DNA of 64,000 bases. Source: Flavobacterium sp. JAS (GTDB lineage: Bacteria > Bacteroidota > Bacteroidia > Flavobacteriales > Flavobacteriaceae). Shown piece by piece: positions 8,849 to 16,657 of this stretch. The stretch is taken from positions 62,001-126,000 of the forward strand of contig NZ_JAJMOX010000002.1 of NCBI RefSeq assembly GCF_020991455.1, given 5' to 3'. Below the pieces are notes generated by a model. That model did not search any database. It saw only the letters and a program-made list of their open reading frames with translations, and was not told where the DNA came from. Numbering within the stretch: the stretch's first letter is position 1; every line of letters starts with the position of its first letter. A program made the position numbers and the translations under genes.

Positions 8849-10237
8849 TTAAACATTTAATTTTTCTCTTATTTTTTCAATTTTGTTATCTCTGTAGAAT
8901 AAATTCATAGTTTCAAACGGAATAATTTTCATTTTATCACTTACAATATGAACACATGATTTTTTAACCGCCCTAACATCAAAATCATGAGCATCCATAA
9001 AATTCATAATCAAAATTCGAAATAAGTTATTATAATTTAAGGTGTCTGATTGAACTCTTGGCAAACAACACATTAATTCATTAAATTCACCTTCGGCACA
9101 ATCTACAGAAATACCTGTGCTGAATAAATTGAGCATATGTGTTTTTAGTTTTTCGTCGTGCTCAAAAACGATTGTGTTTTTCGAATTATTCAACAGGTCT
9201 TCCGGATTAATCAAATGGGTCATAGGAAAAACTTCTCCATCAATTTTTAGTGCATAAGCCATACATAAAGCGTCTGGATTGCAAGGAACAGGAATTAAAT
9301 CCTGTGGAGTAAAAAGAGGAGCTTGTTCGTAAATTTTTCTACGGACTTCTGTAAGGGTTATTCTTCCTGAAATATCATCGTAATTATCATTTCTGCCGGC
9401 AACTTGTGTAGGCTGAAAAGTAACACCACGAACACATTTTTGTTGTAAAGCATACTCTATTATTTTACCAATTTCATCGTCATTTTCTCCTTTTTGAAGT
9501 GTGATAACCAAGGTTGTCGAAATATTAAAATGATTTAGATGTTCGATAGCTTTTTTGCGTACTTCGGTTAAATCTTCACCACGTAATTTTTCCAATACTT
9601 CGGGTTTAAAACTGTCAAATTGCAAATAAATTTCAAAATCGGGCATATAGGTAGCAAGTGTCTCCACAAATTTGATGTCTTTTGCAATTCTAATACCGTT
9701 TGTATTTACCATCAAATGTTTGATAGGTTTACTTTTGGCAATATCTAAAATTTTAAAAAACTCAGGATGCACAGTTGGTTCTCCTCCTGAAATCTGGACT
9801 ACATCCGGTTCACCTTCGTTTGCTACAACAGTATCAAACATTTTTTCAATTTCTTCTAATGTGCGATGTCTGCCGTAGTTTGGAGCTGAGCTGGCGTAAC
9901 AAGTAGGGCAGGCTAAATTACAACGATCTGTAACTTCAATAATCGTCAAACAGGAATGCTGTTCGTGATCTGTACATAGTCCGCAGTCATACGGACAACC
10001 ATAATGCACTTTTGTATTGAATTTTAAAGGCATTTCAGATTGTTTATTGTAATTACGAAGTTGCTTATAATAGTTAACATCATCTGCAATCATCGACTTT
10101 AACTCGCCATGTGTTTTGCAATGTTTTAACATCCAGACTTTATCATCCTGAAAAACAATTTTAGTGTCTACAAGGGCTAAACAATGAGGACAAAGGCTTT
10201 TAGTGTAATCGTAAAATATGTAATCACGAGTTTTCAT
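8849..10237 (-). CDS. Radical SAM enzyme resembling the Tes/MJ0619 group
   Basis: 462 residues from ATG 10237; an in-frame upstream start at 10288 would overlap the preceding gene. An N-terminal metal-ribbon-like site has C16, C19, C40 and H43. A second cluster motif has C81, C85, C88 and C96 (GCPYDCGLC). The radical SAM motif CNLACPTC has C106, C110 and C113, followed by ISGGEPT. Further Cys lie near the C-terminus (VPCNPDALC, MCC). This order of cysteine motifs is that of the archaeal MJ0619/tetraether-synthase group, which acts on unactivated carbons of lipid chains or pterins. The upstream gene encodes an Lgt-like membrane protein, so a lipid substrate is plausible. Substrate and product cannot be read from the sequence. 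Confidence 0.85.
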   Translation of the reverse strand: MKTRDYIFYDYTKSLCPHCLALVDTKIVFQDDKVWMLKHCKTHGELKSMIADDVNYYKQLRNYNKQSEMPLKFNTKVHYGCPYDCGLCTDHEQHSCLTIIEVTDRCNLACPTCYASSAPNYGRHRTLEEIEKMFDTVVANEGEPDVVQISGGEPTVHPEFFKILDIAKSKPIKHLMVNTNGIRIAKDIKFVETLATYMPDFEIYLQFDSFKPEVLEKLRGEDLTEVRKKAIEHLNHFNISTTLVITLQKGENDDEIGKIIEYALQQKCVRGVTFQPTQVAGRNDNYDDISGRITLTEVRRKIYEQAPLFTPQDLIPVPCNPDALCMAYALKIDGEVFPMTHLINPEDLLNNSKNTIVFEHDEKLKTHMLNLFSTGISVDCAEGEFNELMCCLPRVQSDTLNYNNLFRILIMNFMDAHDFDVRAVKKSCVHIVSDKMKIIPFETMNLFYRDNKIEKIREKLNV

Positions 10238-10247
10238 TCTATTATAT

Positions 10248-11009
10248 TTAAAGTGAAGAAATAAGATTTTCTTTGTATTGATAAGCAAATATTCGGCAGA
10301 GAAACTTCCAATAATAAATAAAAATTAAAATCGAACTCCATTGTATACTGCTTAAATTAAGAAATAAAGGTTGGTATGGTTTTAAAAATTCTACTAAAAA
10401 TCGAAATAAAAAATATAAAACCATAAAGAGTTTAAATCGATCTCCATTAATCAAATTTTTATTTTTTATACTTTGAAATAAAACAAAAAGAAAAATCATA
10501 AATAACATTTCATACAAAGCAACAGGATGTCTTTGCAGGCCGTCACCTAAATTCATTCCTGTAAAAAAGGTAGTTTCGTTGCCATAAGTTGGCTCTGCAA
10601 TTCCCATGGAAAAACACCCAATTCTGCCAATAAATAATGCTACAATAATTGGAATAACATATAAATCTCCCGAAGCGATTTTTACTCCAATTATTTTTTT
10701 TATTATTTCAACGCCAAATAACCCTCCCAAAAATCCTCCTGCAACTGTTTTGTTTTGATATAACGTTAAAAAAGTCTGATGGGTAATTGATGACGGAGTT
10801 TCTAATAAAGCAATAAATCTTGATCCTATTAAAGCACCAATCATAGCACCAATCATTATAATTAAACGATTAATATCTGATATAGGGTCTTGTGTTCTTT
10901 TCTTCAGAAAATAATAGATTCTTATGCCAATAAAAAAAGCTAAAGTTTCAAATATAAAATGCCAGTAAAAGGTTTTTTCAAAGATTTCAAATTGAAAAGG
11001 GAATATCAT
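10248..11009 (-). CDS. Lgt-like (prolipoprotein diacylglyceryl transferase family) integral membrane protein, non-canonical active site
   Basis: 253 residues with about seven membrane helices and the Lgt fold pattern, including GRIGCF in place of the usual GRIGNF motif. True Lgt moves diacylglyceryl from phosphatidylglycerol to the lipobox cysteine. Its essential His lies in a xHGG loop; the equivalent loop here reads KTVAGGFLGG with no His, and the Asn of GRIGN is Cys. I infer an Lgt paralogue with altered chemistry or acceptor rather than the housekeeping enzyme. It is the first gene of a tight minus-strand run (10 bp to the radical SAM gene). Annotation as lgt would be misleading. Confidence 0.75.
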   Translation of the reverse strand: MIFPFQFEIFEKTFYWHFIFETLAFFIGIRIYYFLKKRTQDPISDINRLIIMIGAMIGALIGSRFIALLETPSSITHQTFLTLYQNKTVAGGFLGGLFGVEIIKKIIGVKIASGDLYVIPIIVALFIGRIGCFSMGIAEPTYGNETTFFTGMNLGDGLQRHPVALYEMLFMIFLFVLFQSIKNKNLINGDRFKLFMVLYFLFRFLVEFLKPYQPLFLNLSSIQWSSILIFIYYWKFLCRIFAYQYKENLISSL

Positions 11010-11072
11010 TTTTAATCAGAATTTTAGCTAATATAGGTAAATCTAGGTGAATGTTTTTAAAATAAATTTAAG

Positions 11073-11080
11073 TATTTTTG
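11073..11080 (+). promoter_or_regulatory. Promoter -7 element of the TlpA-like gene
   Basis: TATTTTTG matches the Bacteroidota -7 consensus TAnnTTTG exactly. It lies 28 bp before the ATG at 11108 and would make the in-frame ATG at 11078 unusable, supporting the later start. No clear -33 TTTG is seen. Confidence 0.5.
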
Positions 11081-11107
11081 AAATCCCAATTATCGTATAA
11101 AATATTC

Positions 11108-11881
11108 ATGAAGAAGTCAATCATTTTTCTAATAACATTTCTAGTTTCCACTACAATTTTCAGCCAAACCAAATTCGGAAATTCGGAAGTTGATCCAAGC
11201 CAAGTTCAAAATAAATTCAGTGATTGGTGGACGTATCAAAGCAAAAATATCATGCTTTCCAGAGATTACGTAGCACTTGATACAGATTCAAATGAAATTT
11301 CAAAAGAAGCCTTTCTAAATGAATTAACAAACGGAAATTACATTCCAATCCGACTAAAGGCCGAGGATTCAATTTACTATTATAAACTGTTTAAAATTCA
11401 GCCAAATTCAGATACAAGTATAAAAGCCACCATAAATCAGGAAGCTTTTGATGCCTTAAAGAATTTTGAAATGGAAGGAAAACCTTTTCCTAAATTCTCG
11501 TTTAAAGACCTAAACGGAAATCTGGTTTCAAACGAAACTATGAAAGGGAAAATAATAGTCATAAAATGCTGGTATATTCATTGTGCCGCCTGCATTAAAG
11601 AATTTCCCGAAGTAAATCACTTAACAGAAAAATACAAAGACCGAAAAGACATACTTTTCATAAGTCTAGCCGAAGATACTCCAGAACAATTAAAAGTATT
11701 TTTAGCAAGAAAACCATTGTCATATTCCGTTATTCCAAACATGAAAACGTATATGAACGAAACCTTGAATTTAAATGCCTTTCCAACGCATTTTATACTT
11801 AACAAAGAAGGTTCGATCGCAAAAGTTTTAAATAACTATAAAAGTCTGGAAGTCGCTTTAGAGAAAGAAAGTAAGCTATAG
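11108..11881 (+). CDS. TlpA-like thioredoxin-fold protein, exported
   Basis: 257 residues with signal peptide MKKSIIFLITFLVSTTIFSQ. Residues about 120-250 form an AhpC/TSA-TlpA type thioredoxin domain (PFPKFSFKDLNG, then IKCWYIHCAACIKEFPE). The active-site CAAC is unusual against the common CxPC, because it lacks the cis-active Pro neighbour, which would shift its redox potential. The 100-residue N-terminal extension is of unknown type. A periplasmic thiol-disulfide role is likely. It is divergent from the Lgt-like/rSAM cassette across a 98-bp gap, but I see no evidence that they work together. Confidence 0.85.
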   Translation: MKKSIIFLITFLVSTTIFSQTKFGNSEVDPSQVQNKFSDWWTYQSKNIMLSRDYVALDTDSNEISKEAFLNELTNGNYIPIRLKAEDSIYYYKLFKIQPNSDTSIKATINQEAFDALKNFEMEGKPFPKFSFKDLNGNLVSNETMKGKIIVIKCWYIHCAACIKEFPEVNHLTEKYKDRKDILFISLAEDTPEQLKVFLARKPLSYSVIPNMKTYMNETLNLNAFPTHFILNKEGSIAKVLNNYKSLEVALEKESKL

Positions 11882-11885
11882 TTCT

Positions 11886-12020
11886 TTTTAACCATATAAG
11901 TCATATGAGTGATTATAAGCTTAGTTTAAGTATTATAAAACTTATATGATTTAATTTTTTAGCCAAAGTAAGTTATTAAGTTTGGCTTAAATGAACTTAT
12001 ATGACTTATATGGTAAAAAA
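11886..12020. repeat. Intergenic imperfect inverted repeat (ACCATATAAGT type)
   Basis: The left arm near 11891 (ACCATATAAGTCATAT) is mirrored by ATGACTTATATGGT ending near 12014, with secondary copies of the same words inside (AACTTATATGA). Related words recur at 46728 and 57404. It forms a large weak hairpin between two codirectional genes and could act as a transcription end or an mRNA 3' stabiliser. Confidence 0.6.
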
Positions 12021-12058
12021 TAAACGCCCACAATAAAAAAACTTAGCACCTTAGCACC

Positions 12059-12090
12059 TTTGCAACTTAGAACCTTTTTCACTACTTTTG
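12059..12090 (+). promoter_or_regulatory. Bacteroidota-type promoter of the ABC-F gene
   Basis: TTTG at 12059-12062 and TACTTTTG at 12083-12090 are separated by 20 bp, matching both the -33 and -7 elements of the sigma-ABfr type promoter at its usual spacing. The ATG at 12116 would be about 20 nt into the transcript. Confidence 0.7.
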
Positions 12091-12115
12091 CACCAAATTA
12101 ATTAAAAAGACATTC

Positions 12116-13735
12116 ATGTTAACAGTCAATAATTTATCAGTTCAATTTGGCAAACGAATTTTGTTTGACGAAGTAAATACCACATTCACACACGGAAATA
12201 TTTATGGAGTTATTGGAGCCAATGGTGCTGGAAAATCTACTTTTCTAAAAATCATTTCGGGCGATATCGACCCAACTTCCGGACACATTCATTTAGAGCC
12301 GGGAAAACGTATGTCGGTTTTGAACCAAAATCACAATATGTTCGACGAGCATACTGTTTTGGAAACCGTTTTGATGGGGAATAAAGTGCTGTATGCTGTT
12401 AAAAAAGAAATGGATGAACTTTATTTAGATTACAACGATAAAAACGCAGACAGAATTGGAGAACTTCAGGTTCAGTTTGAAGAAATGAACGGTTGGAATG
12501 CAGATTCTGATGCCGCTTCGATGTTATCGAACTTAGGAATCAACGAAGAACACCATTATACTTTAATGGGTGATCTTGAGGGAAAAATTAAAGTACGTGT
12601 GCTTTTGGCGCAGGCACTTTTTGGAAACCCGGATTTGCTTATTATGGATGAGCCTACCAACGATTTGGATTTTGAAACCATCTCTTGGTTAGAAAACTTC
12701 CTGGCAAATTATGAAAATACAGTAATTGTAGTATCTCACGACCGTCACTTTTTAGATTCGGTTTGTACACATATTTCTGATATTGATTTTGGAAAAATAA
12801 ATCACTATTCAGGAAACTATACTTTCTGGTACGAGTCTAGCCAATTGGCAGCAAAACAACGTGCACAGCAAAACAAAAAAGCAGAAGAAAAGAAACAGGA
12901 ATTAGAAGAATTTATTCGTCGTTTTAGTGCGAACGTTGCAAAATCAAAACAAGCAACTTCTCGTAAAAAGATGATTTCTAAATTAAATATTTCAGACATC
13001 AAGCCTTCAAGCCGTCGTTATCCAGCGATTATTTTTGATCAGGATCGTGAAGCAGGAGATCAGATTTTGAATGTTGAAAATTTAGAAGCTTCAGTAGAAG
13101 GTGATCTTTTGTTTAAAGGAGTAAACCTGAATATGGCAAAAGGCGATAAAATCGTTCTTTTCTCTAAAGATTCACGTGCTACAACAGCTTTCTACGAAAT
13201 TTTAAACGGTCAGCAAAATGCTGATGCAGGAACTTTTGATTGGGGAATAACAACAAATCAGGCTTATTTACCGGCAGAAAATCATTCATTCTTTGAAAAC
13301 GATTTGACATTGGTAGATTGGTTACGTCAATACGCAAAAACAGAAGAAGAGCGCGATGAGGTATTTATTAGAGGATTCTTAGGGAAAATGATTTTCTCAG
13401 GGGAAGAAGCTCTAAAAACTAGCCGCGTTTTATCAGGAGGAGAAAAAGTACGTTGTATGTTATCAAGAATGATGATGGAGCGTGCAAATATCCTGATGCT
13501 TGACGAGCCAACAAATCACTTAGATTTGGAGTCTATTACGGCTTTCAACAACTCATTAAAAAACTTCAAAGGTTCAGTAATTTTCACAACGCATGACCAC
13601 GAGTTTGCACAAACTGTTGGTAATAGAGTAGTAGAGCTTACACCAAACGGAGCAATTGATCGTTATATGACATTTGATGAATATCTGGATGATGAAAAAG
13701 TTCAGGAATTAAGAAAGAAAATGTACAATTTGTAA
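12116..13735 (+). CDS. ABC-F family ATPase (YbiT-like) with one degenerate composite site
   Basis: 539 residues, two ABC domains without membrane segments, a ribosome-associated translation factor family. ABC1 has Walker A GANGAGKST (about 34-42) and Walker B LLIMDEPTNDLD, but its signature is degenerate (DLEGKIKV for LSGGxxxR). The charged linker (about 235-300) is the P-site tRNA interaction motif. ABC2 has signature LSGGEKVR (about 439-446) and MLDEPTNHLD, but its Walker A is replaced by FSKDSRATT (about 349-357). In the head-to-tail dimer these losses fall in the same composite site, leaving one complete site. The function is likely ribosome rescue or regulation; a resistance role is not indicated. 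Confidence 0.9.
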   Translation: MLTVNNLSVQFGKRILFDEVNTTFTHGNIYGVIGANGAGKSTFLKIISGDIDPTSGHIHLEPGKRMSVLNQNHNMFDEHTVLETVLMGNKVLYAVKKEMDELYLDYNDKNADRIGELQVQFEEMNGWNADSDAASMLSNLGINEEHHYTLMGDLEGKIKVRVLLAQALFGNPDLLIMDEPTNDLDFETISWLENFLANYENTVIVVSHDRHFLDSVCTHISDIDFGKINHYSGNYTFWYESSQLAAKQRAQQNKKAEEKKQELEEFIRRFSANVAKSKQATSRKKMISKLNISDIKPSSRRYPAIIFDQDREAGDQILNVENLEASVEGDLLFKGVNLNMAKGDKIVLFSKDSRATTAFYEILNGQQNADAGTFDWGITTNQAYLPAENHSFFENDLTLVDWLRQYAKTEEERDEVFIRGFLGKMIFSGEEALKTSRVLSGGEKVRCMLSRMMMERANILMLDEPTNHLDLESITAFNNSLKNFKGSVIFTTHDHEFAQTVGNRVVELTPNGAIDRYMTFDEYLDDEKVQELRKKMYNL

Positions 13736-13758
13736 TATTCAATTTATAATAAGAAGAA

Positions 13759-13789
13759 ATCCCGATCGCTTTGTGATCGGGATTTTTTT
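13759..13789 (+). terminator. Intrinsic terminator after the ABC-F gene
   Basis: ATCCCGATC pairs with GATCGGGAT around a 7-nt loop and is followed by seven T residues. It is 24 bp after the stop codon and just before the convergent small lipoprotein gene. Confidence 0.9.
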
Positions 13790-13793
13790 ATGT

Positions 13794-13967
13794 TTACTTA
13801 TTGCCGAATATCTTGGCGAAGATGAAAATAATAATCGCAACTATAAAGATGACGATAAAGATTCCGAATCCCATTCCGGCTTTAAAAATATCTCCTATAA
13901 CTTCGCAACTTGTAAATGAAAATAGTATAACAAATACCATTAACAAACGTGTAATTATCTTTTGCAT
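13794..13967 (-). CDS. Small lipoprotein with one TM helix
   Basis: A 57-residue frame starting MQKIITRLLM. An N-terminal hydrophobic stretch ends SFTSC, a plausible relaxed lipobox with Cys at residue 21, and a second hydrophobic helix spans about 34-50 after GDIFKAGMGFG. Similar very short proteins are common in Flavobacteria and are sometimes mislabelled phosphatidate cytidylyltransferase; nothing here supports that enzyme. It stands alone on the minus strand and its role is unknown. Confidence 0.65.
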   Translation of the reverse strand: MQKIITRLLMVFVILFSFTSCEVIGDIFKAGMGFGIFIVIFIVAIIIFIFAKIFGNK

Positions 13968-14192
13968 GATTTTGCTGTTTTAAGTTTTGTAATAAGAATC
14001 CAGTATTCTAATTATTGTAGATTAAAATTACTTCAAACAACAAAAAAGGTGTTATACAATTTTATGGGAAAGTTCTATGATTTTGATTAGCCACCAGCTT
14101 GAGAATATAAAAGACATTCAAAAAGAACCGAAGGTTCGACCTATATATTGTAGGGCTGGATTTTAATCCAGTCTACGTATGGAGATAAATAG
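13968..14192. other. Intergenic region with short hairpins
   Basis: 225 bp without a gene. It contains GAACCGAAGGTTC near 14125 and CTGGATTTTAATCCAG near 14156, two small palindromes close together that look like part of a dispersed repeat. Function unknown. Confidence 0.4.
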
Positions 14193-14588
14193 TTAGATCA
14201 TTTCAATAAGCTGAATCTTATTGCCGCAAGTATCATCCAAAATCGCAATTTTCACATTCCCCATTTCGGTTGGAATCATGCTAAATTCAACACCAAGACT
14301 AATCAATCTTTCATATTCTTCTTGAAGATTATCAACATTAAATTGCGTGTAGGGAATTCCGGCTTCAAACAATGCCTTTTGATATGTTTTTGAAGGTTCA
14401 AAATGATTTGGTGATGGTTCTAATAAAACTTCAACTCCATTTGGTTCGTCTTTAGAAACTACCGTTAACCATCTGTTGCCTTCGCCTAAAGGAACATCAT
14501 GTTTTTTAATAAAACCTAATTTTGTAGTATAAAATTGTAATGCCTTTTCCTGATCTTGGACTGGGATTCCTATGACTTTTACTTTCAT
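14193..14588 (-). CDS. VOC (glyoxalase/bleomycin resistance) family protein
   Basis: 131 residues with the vicinal-oxygen-chelate beta-alpha-beta-beta-beta pattern in duplicate. It begins MKVKVIGIPVQDQEKALQFY and ends in a DTCGNKIQLIE strand containing the typical C-terminal metal-ligand Glu. The family binds divalent metals and acts on varied small molecules; the substrate here is not predictable. It ends a minus-strand run, 11 bp after the Coq4-family gene. Confidence 0.9.
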   Translation of the reverse strand: MKVKVIGIPVQDQEKALQFYTTKLGFIKKHDVPLGEGNRWLTVVSKDEPNGVEVLLEPSPNHFEPSKTYQKALFEAGIPYTQFNVDNLQEEYERLISLGVEFSMIPTEMGNVKIAILDDTCGNKIQLIEMI

Positions 14589-14599
14589 TTTTAATGGTT

Positions 14600-15073
14600 T
14601 TAAAATGGATTATTTTTTCTTCCATATTCATTTTTTATATCTATCAATTGAAGTTCCATACAATTGTCTAAAGTTAGAAAATGAATTGATTTTGAAATTT
14701 TTCCATTTTGATATTCTTTAAATAAATCTTTCCAAATTTTAGGATAAAATACGGCTAAAGAAAAGAATATTAAACAAGGAAAAGTAAAATTACCATTTCC
14801 AATTAAATATGCTTGCATTTTGATCTCATCTTTCATTGTCATTTCATATTCTAAAACGATGTGTTTTAGATCATGATTTTCAAATTTTGGAATTAATCTA
14901 TATTGTTTACTGTCCAACATTTCTGCCACTTCACGACCAACGGTTCCGTGTTTTAGAGTTCTTAAATGATCTAGTTTAGTAGCTAAATAATCTTTTCTAT
15001 GAATGAGTTCTAAAAACCATATAATTCCTCCTGTTATTTTTAGTTTTTTCAATTGGTTAATTAAGTTGGTCAT
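14600..15073 (-). CDS. Coq4-family protein
   Basis: 157 residues. The signature HDLKH followed after exactly 11 residues by Glu (HDxxHx11E, about residues 66-82) is the zinc-binding motif of Coq4, and GTVGREVAEML lies just upstream, also as in Coq4. In eukaryotes Coq4 acts in ubiquinone (coenzyme Q) head-group modification. Flavobacteria are known for menaquinone, so a different lipid or quinone role is likely here. It has a basic N-terminal helix (ITGGIIWFLELIHRKDY) that could sit on the membrane. Its function in bacteria of this group is unclear. Confidence 0.75.
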   Translation of the reverse strand: MTNLINQLKKLKITGGIIWFLELIHRKDYLATKLDHLRTLKHGTVGREVAEMLDSKQYRLIPKFENHDLKHIVLEYEMTMKDEIKMQAYLIGNGNFTFPCLIFFSLAVFYPKIWKDLFKEYQNGKISKSIHFLTLDNCMELQLIDIKNEYGRKNNPF

Positions 15074-15113
15074 ATTCTGGTAATAGGTTTTTGTAATAAA
15101 TATTTTGATGCAA

Positions 15114-15539
15114 TTAATAATCCCTTCTATCTAATAATAGTTTTCTATTTATTGATTCTTCTATTGATTCCAGATGAAGGCTTTCATAAGTATTCTCAAG
15201 ATCTTCTCCATAATGTTTATTCCAGGGAGGAGTACTATTTAGATTAGCACTTAGATATGTATTGATATTATTTAATAGAAATTCGCGATTTGAAATTGAT
15301 ATATTACAATTTTCTATGCGCTCATTTTCTTCTCTATTAACGAGAATATTATACAACTTCCCTAAATTAATTTTAAAATTATTTTTGCCTAATACCTCAA
15401 TTGTAAATTCAATATCAGATAAATCCGGATCAATCGATAAATTAAAAATTGGCGTTATGTCATCGTATGGTTCTCCCCAGTCAAATTTCTTTTCTTCAAT
15501 ATAACAATGAGGAAATGTGCTTTTGTCTATGTAAATCAT
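15114..15539 (-). CDS. Hypothetical acidic protein
   Basis: 141 residues, acidic, with no signal peptide and no recognised domain. It begins MIYIDKSTFPHCYIEEKKFDWG. Its start directly abuts the stop codon of the preceding exported protein gene (15540), so the two are co-transcribed and probably translationally coupled. Such a pair (exported protein plus small cytosolic acidic protein) could be a toxin/immunity-like arrangement, but no toxin domain is visible. Low-GC content relative to neighbours is notable. Confidence 0.6.
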   Translation of the reverse strand: MIYIDKSTFPHCYIEEKKFDWGEPYDDITPIFNLSIDPDLSDIEFTIEVLGKNNFKINLGKLYNILVNREENERIENCNISISNREFLLNNINTYLSANLNSTPPWNKHYGEDLENTYESLHLESIEESINRKLLLDRRDY

Positions 15540-16424
15540 TTATTTTTTAAAGCCATATTGAAACGACATTAAATATGTCTTTCTAGTTTTTTCTCCATCC
15601 AATAATTTTGCAATCACAATATTTTTTTTTATTTCATTAAGATTTTTTAGAAATTGTTCTTTTAAGTAATTTTCAAAAACTTTGTCACCATCCTGTATAT
15701 TTTTTAGATTCTCAATTTTTCCATTTTCTGAAACTTCAAAATATAAATGGGCATAGCATCTTTTGATATTGTTTTTTTTAGCAATTGGTTGGAAATCTTT
15801 ATCAAAACTCTTTTCAATTTTTTCATAGACTTGATTATAAGATGTTTTTAGTTCTTTAGCATTGATATAATCATTATAATCTGAGAGATTATAAGTATCT
15901 GGAAAATATCGATATTGAAACAAAATTTTATTGTTTACAATTTTAATAGATATTACTAAAGGAATAATTGATTCTATAGGCTGGTTTTTATAATCAACAG
16001 CAGGTGAAACGAGTTTGTAATTATCTTTAATTACTTGAGCTAGTGATTGTAAGGTTTCAGTCGCTTTGTTTTTATACTGATCGATTAGCACTGGATCGAA
16101 TCCTGTATATTCTGATATTTTAAAATCAATCATTTCACCAGTTTGAGAATATTTTACTTCACATATAGTTTGGAAATAATTTAGTCTACCCGGATTTATT
16201 GAATCATACTTGATAGGGTTAGTACTATCAAAATGCTTATTGATAGTATGGTTTAAATTTTCGTCTAAGCATCTAATGTTTTTGTTTTTATTATTAAAAT
16301 CATCAGTTAAGCATTTATTTAGGTGAATAATATTTTTAATATTATTGTAGTATTTAGAATAGTCTTGAGCATGTATTAACTGCATTGTACAAAGTGAAAT
16401 GAATATTAAAGTATATCTTTTCAT
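15540..16424 (-). CDS. Hypothetical exported protein
   Basis: 294 residues with signal peptide MKRYTLIFISLCTMQLIHAQ. No family is recognised with confidence. Two stretches (KYSQTGEMIDFKISEYTG and YFEVSENGKIENLKNIQ) resemble the strand-turn pattern of TonB C-terminal-like domains seen in many Bacteroidota envelope proteins. It is lysine- and asparagine-rich and AT-rich. It is the first gene of a minus-strand run with the 141-residue acidic protein. Confidence 0.65.
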   Translation of the reverse strand: MKRYTLIFISLCTMQLIHAQDYSKYYNNIKNIIHLNKCLTDDFNNKNKNIRCLDENLNHTINKHFDSTNPIKYDSINPGRLNYFQTICEVKYSQTGEMIDFKISEYTGFDPVLIDQYKNKATETLQSLAQVIKDNYKLVSPAVDYKNQPIESIIPLVISIKIVNNKILFQYRYFPDTYNLSDYNDYINAKELKTSYNQVYEKIEKSFDKDFQPIAKKNNIKRCYAHLYFEVSENGKIENLKNIQDGDKVFENYLKEQFLKNLNEIKKNIVIAKLLDGEKTRKTYLMSFQYGFKK

Positions 16425-16625
16425 GATTTTATTATTGAAAAAGTTAAGTATTGATAATTTATGCTAAAATATGTTTTTAATAGCAAAATGATATACTAGA
16501 TTTTTTTGTTTATTAAAATAAGACTAGATCAATCAAAAAATATATTTGCCAATCTCAATTTCCCACTCAAAATCAAAAATAAATATTTCCCTTCCCAACA
16601 CCCCAACAAATAAATTCTGATTTCG

Positions 16626-16633
16626 TATATTTG
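16626..16633 (+). promoter_or_regulatory. Promoter -7 element of pyrR
   Basis: TATATTTG matches TAnnTTTG and lies 24 bp upstream of the ATG at 16658. It also shows that the upstream in-frame ATG at 16631 is unlikely to be the start. Confidence 0.6.
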
Positions 16634-16657
16634 CCCAACCAAACATTACACTTAATT

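Noticed and set aside
10248..11009. Housekeeping lgt
   Set aside because: The catalytic-loop His is absent and GRIGN is GRIGC, so it is probably a paralogue; the true lgt is expected elsewhere.
13801..13983. Plus-strand frame over the small lipoprotein
   Set aside because: The minus-strand frame has a signal and helix and starts at a good ATG; the plus-strand frame lacks such features and follows a terminator.
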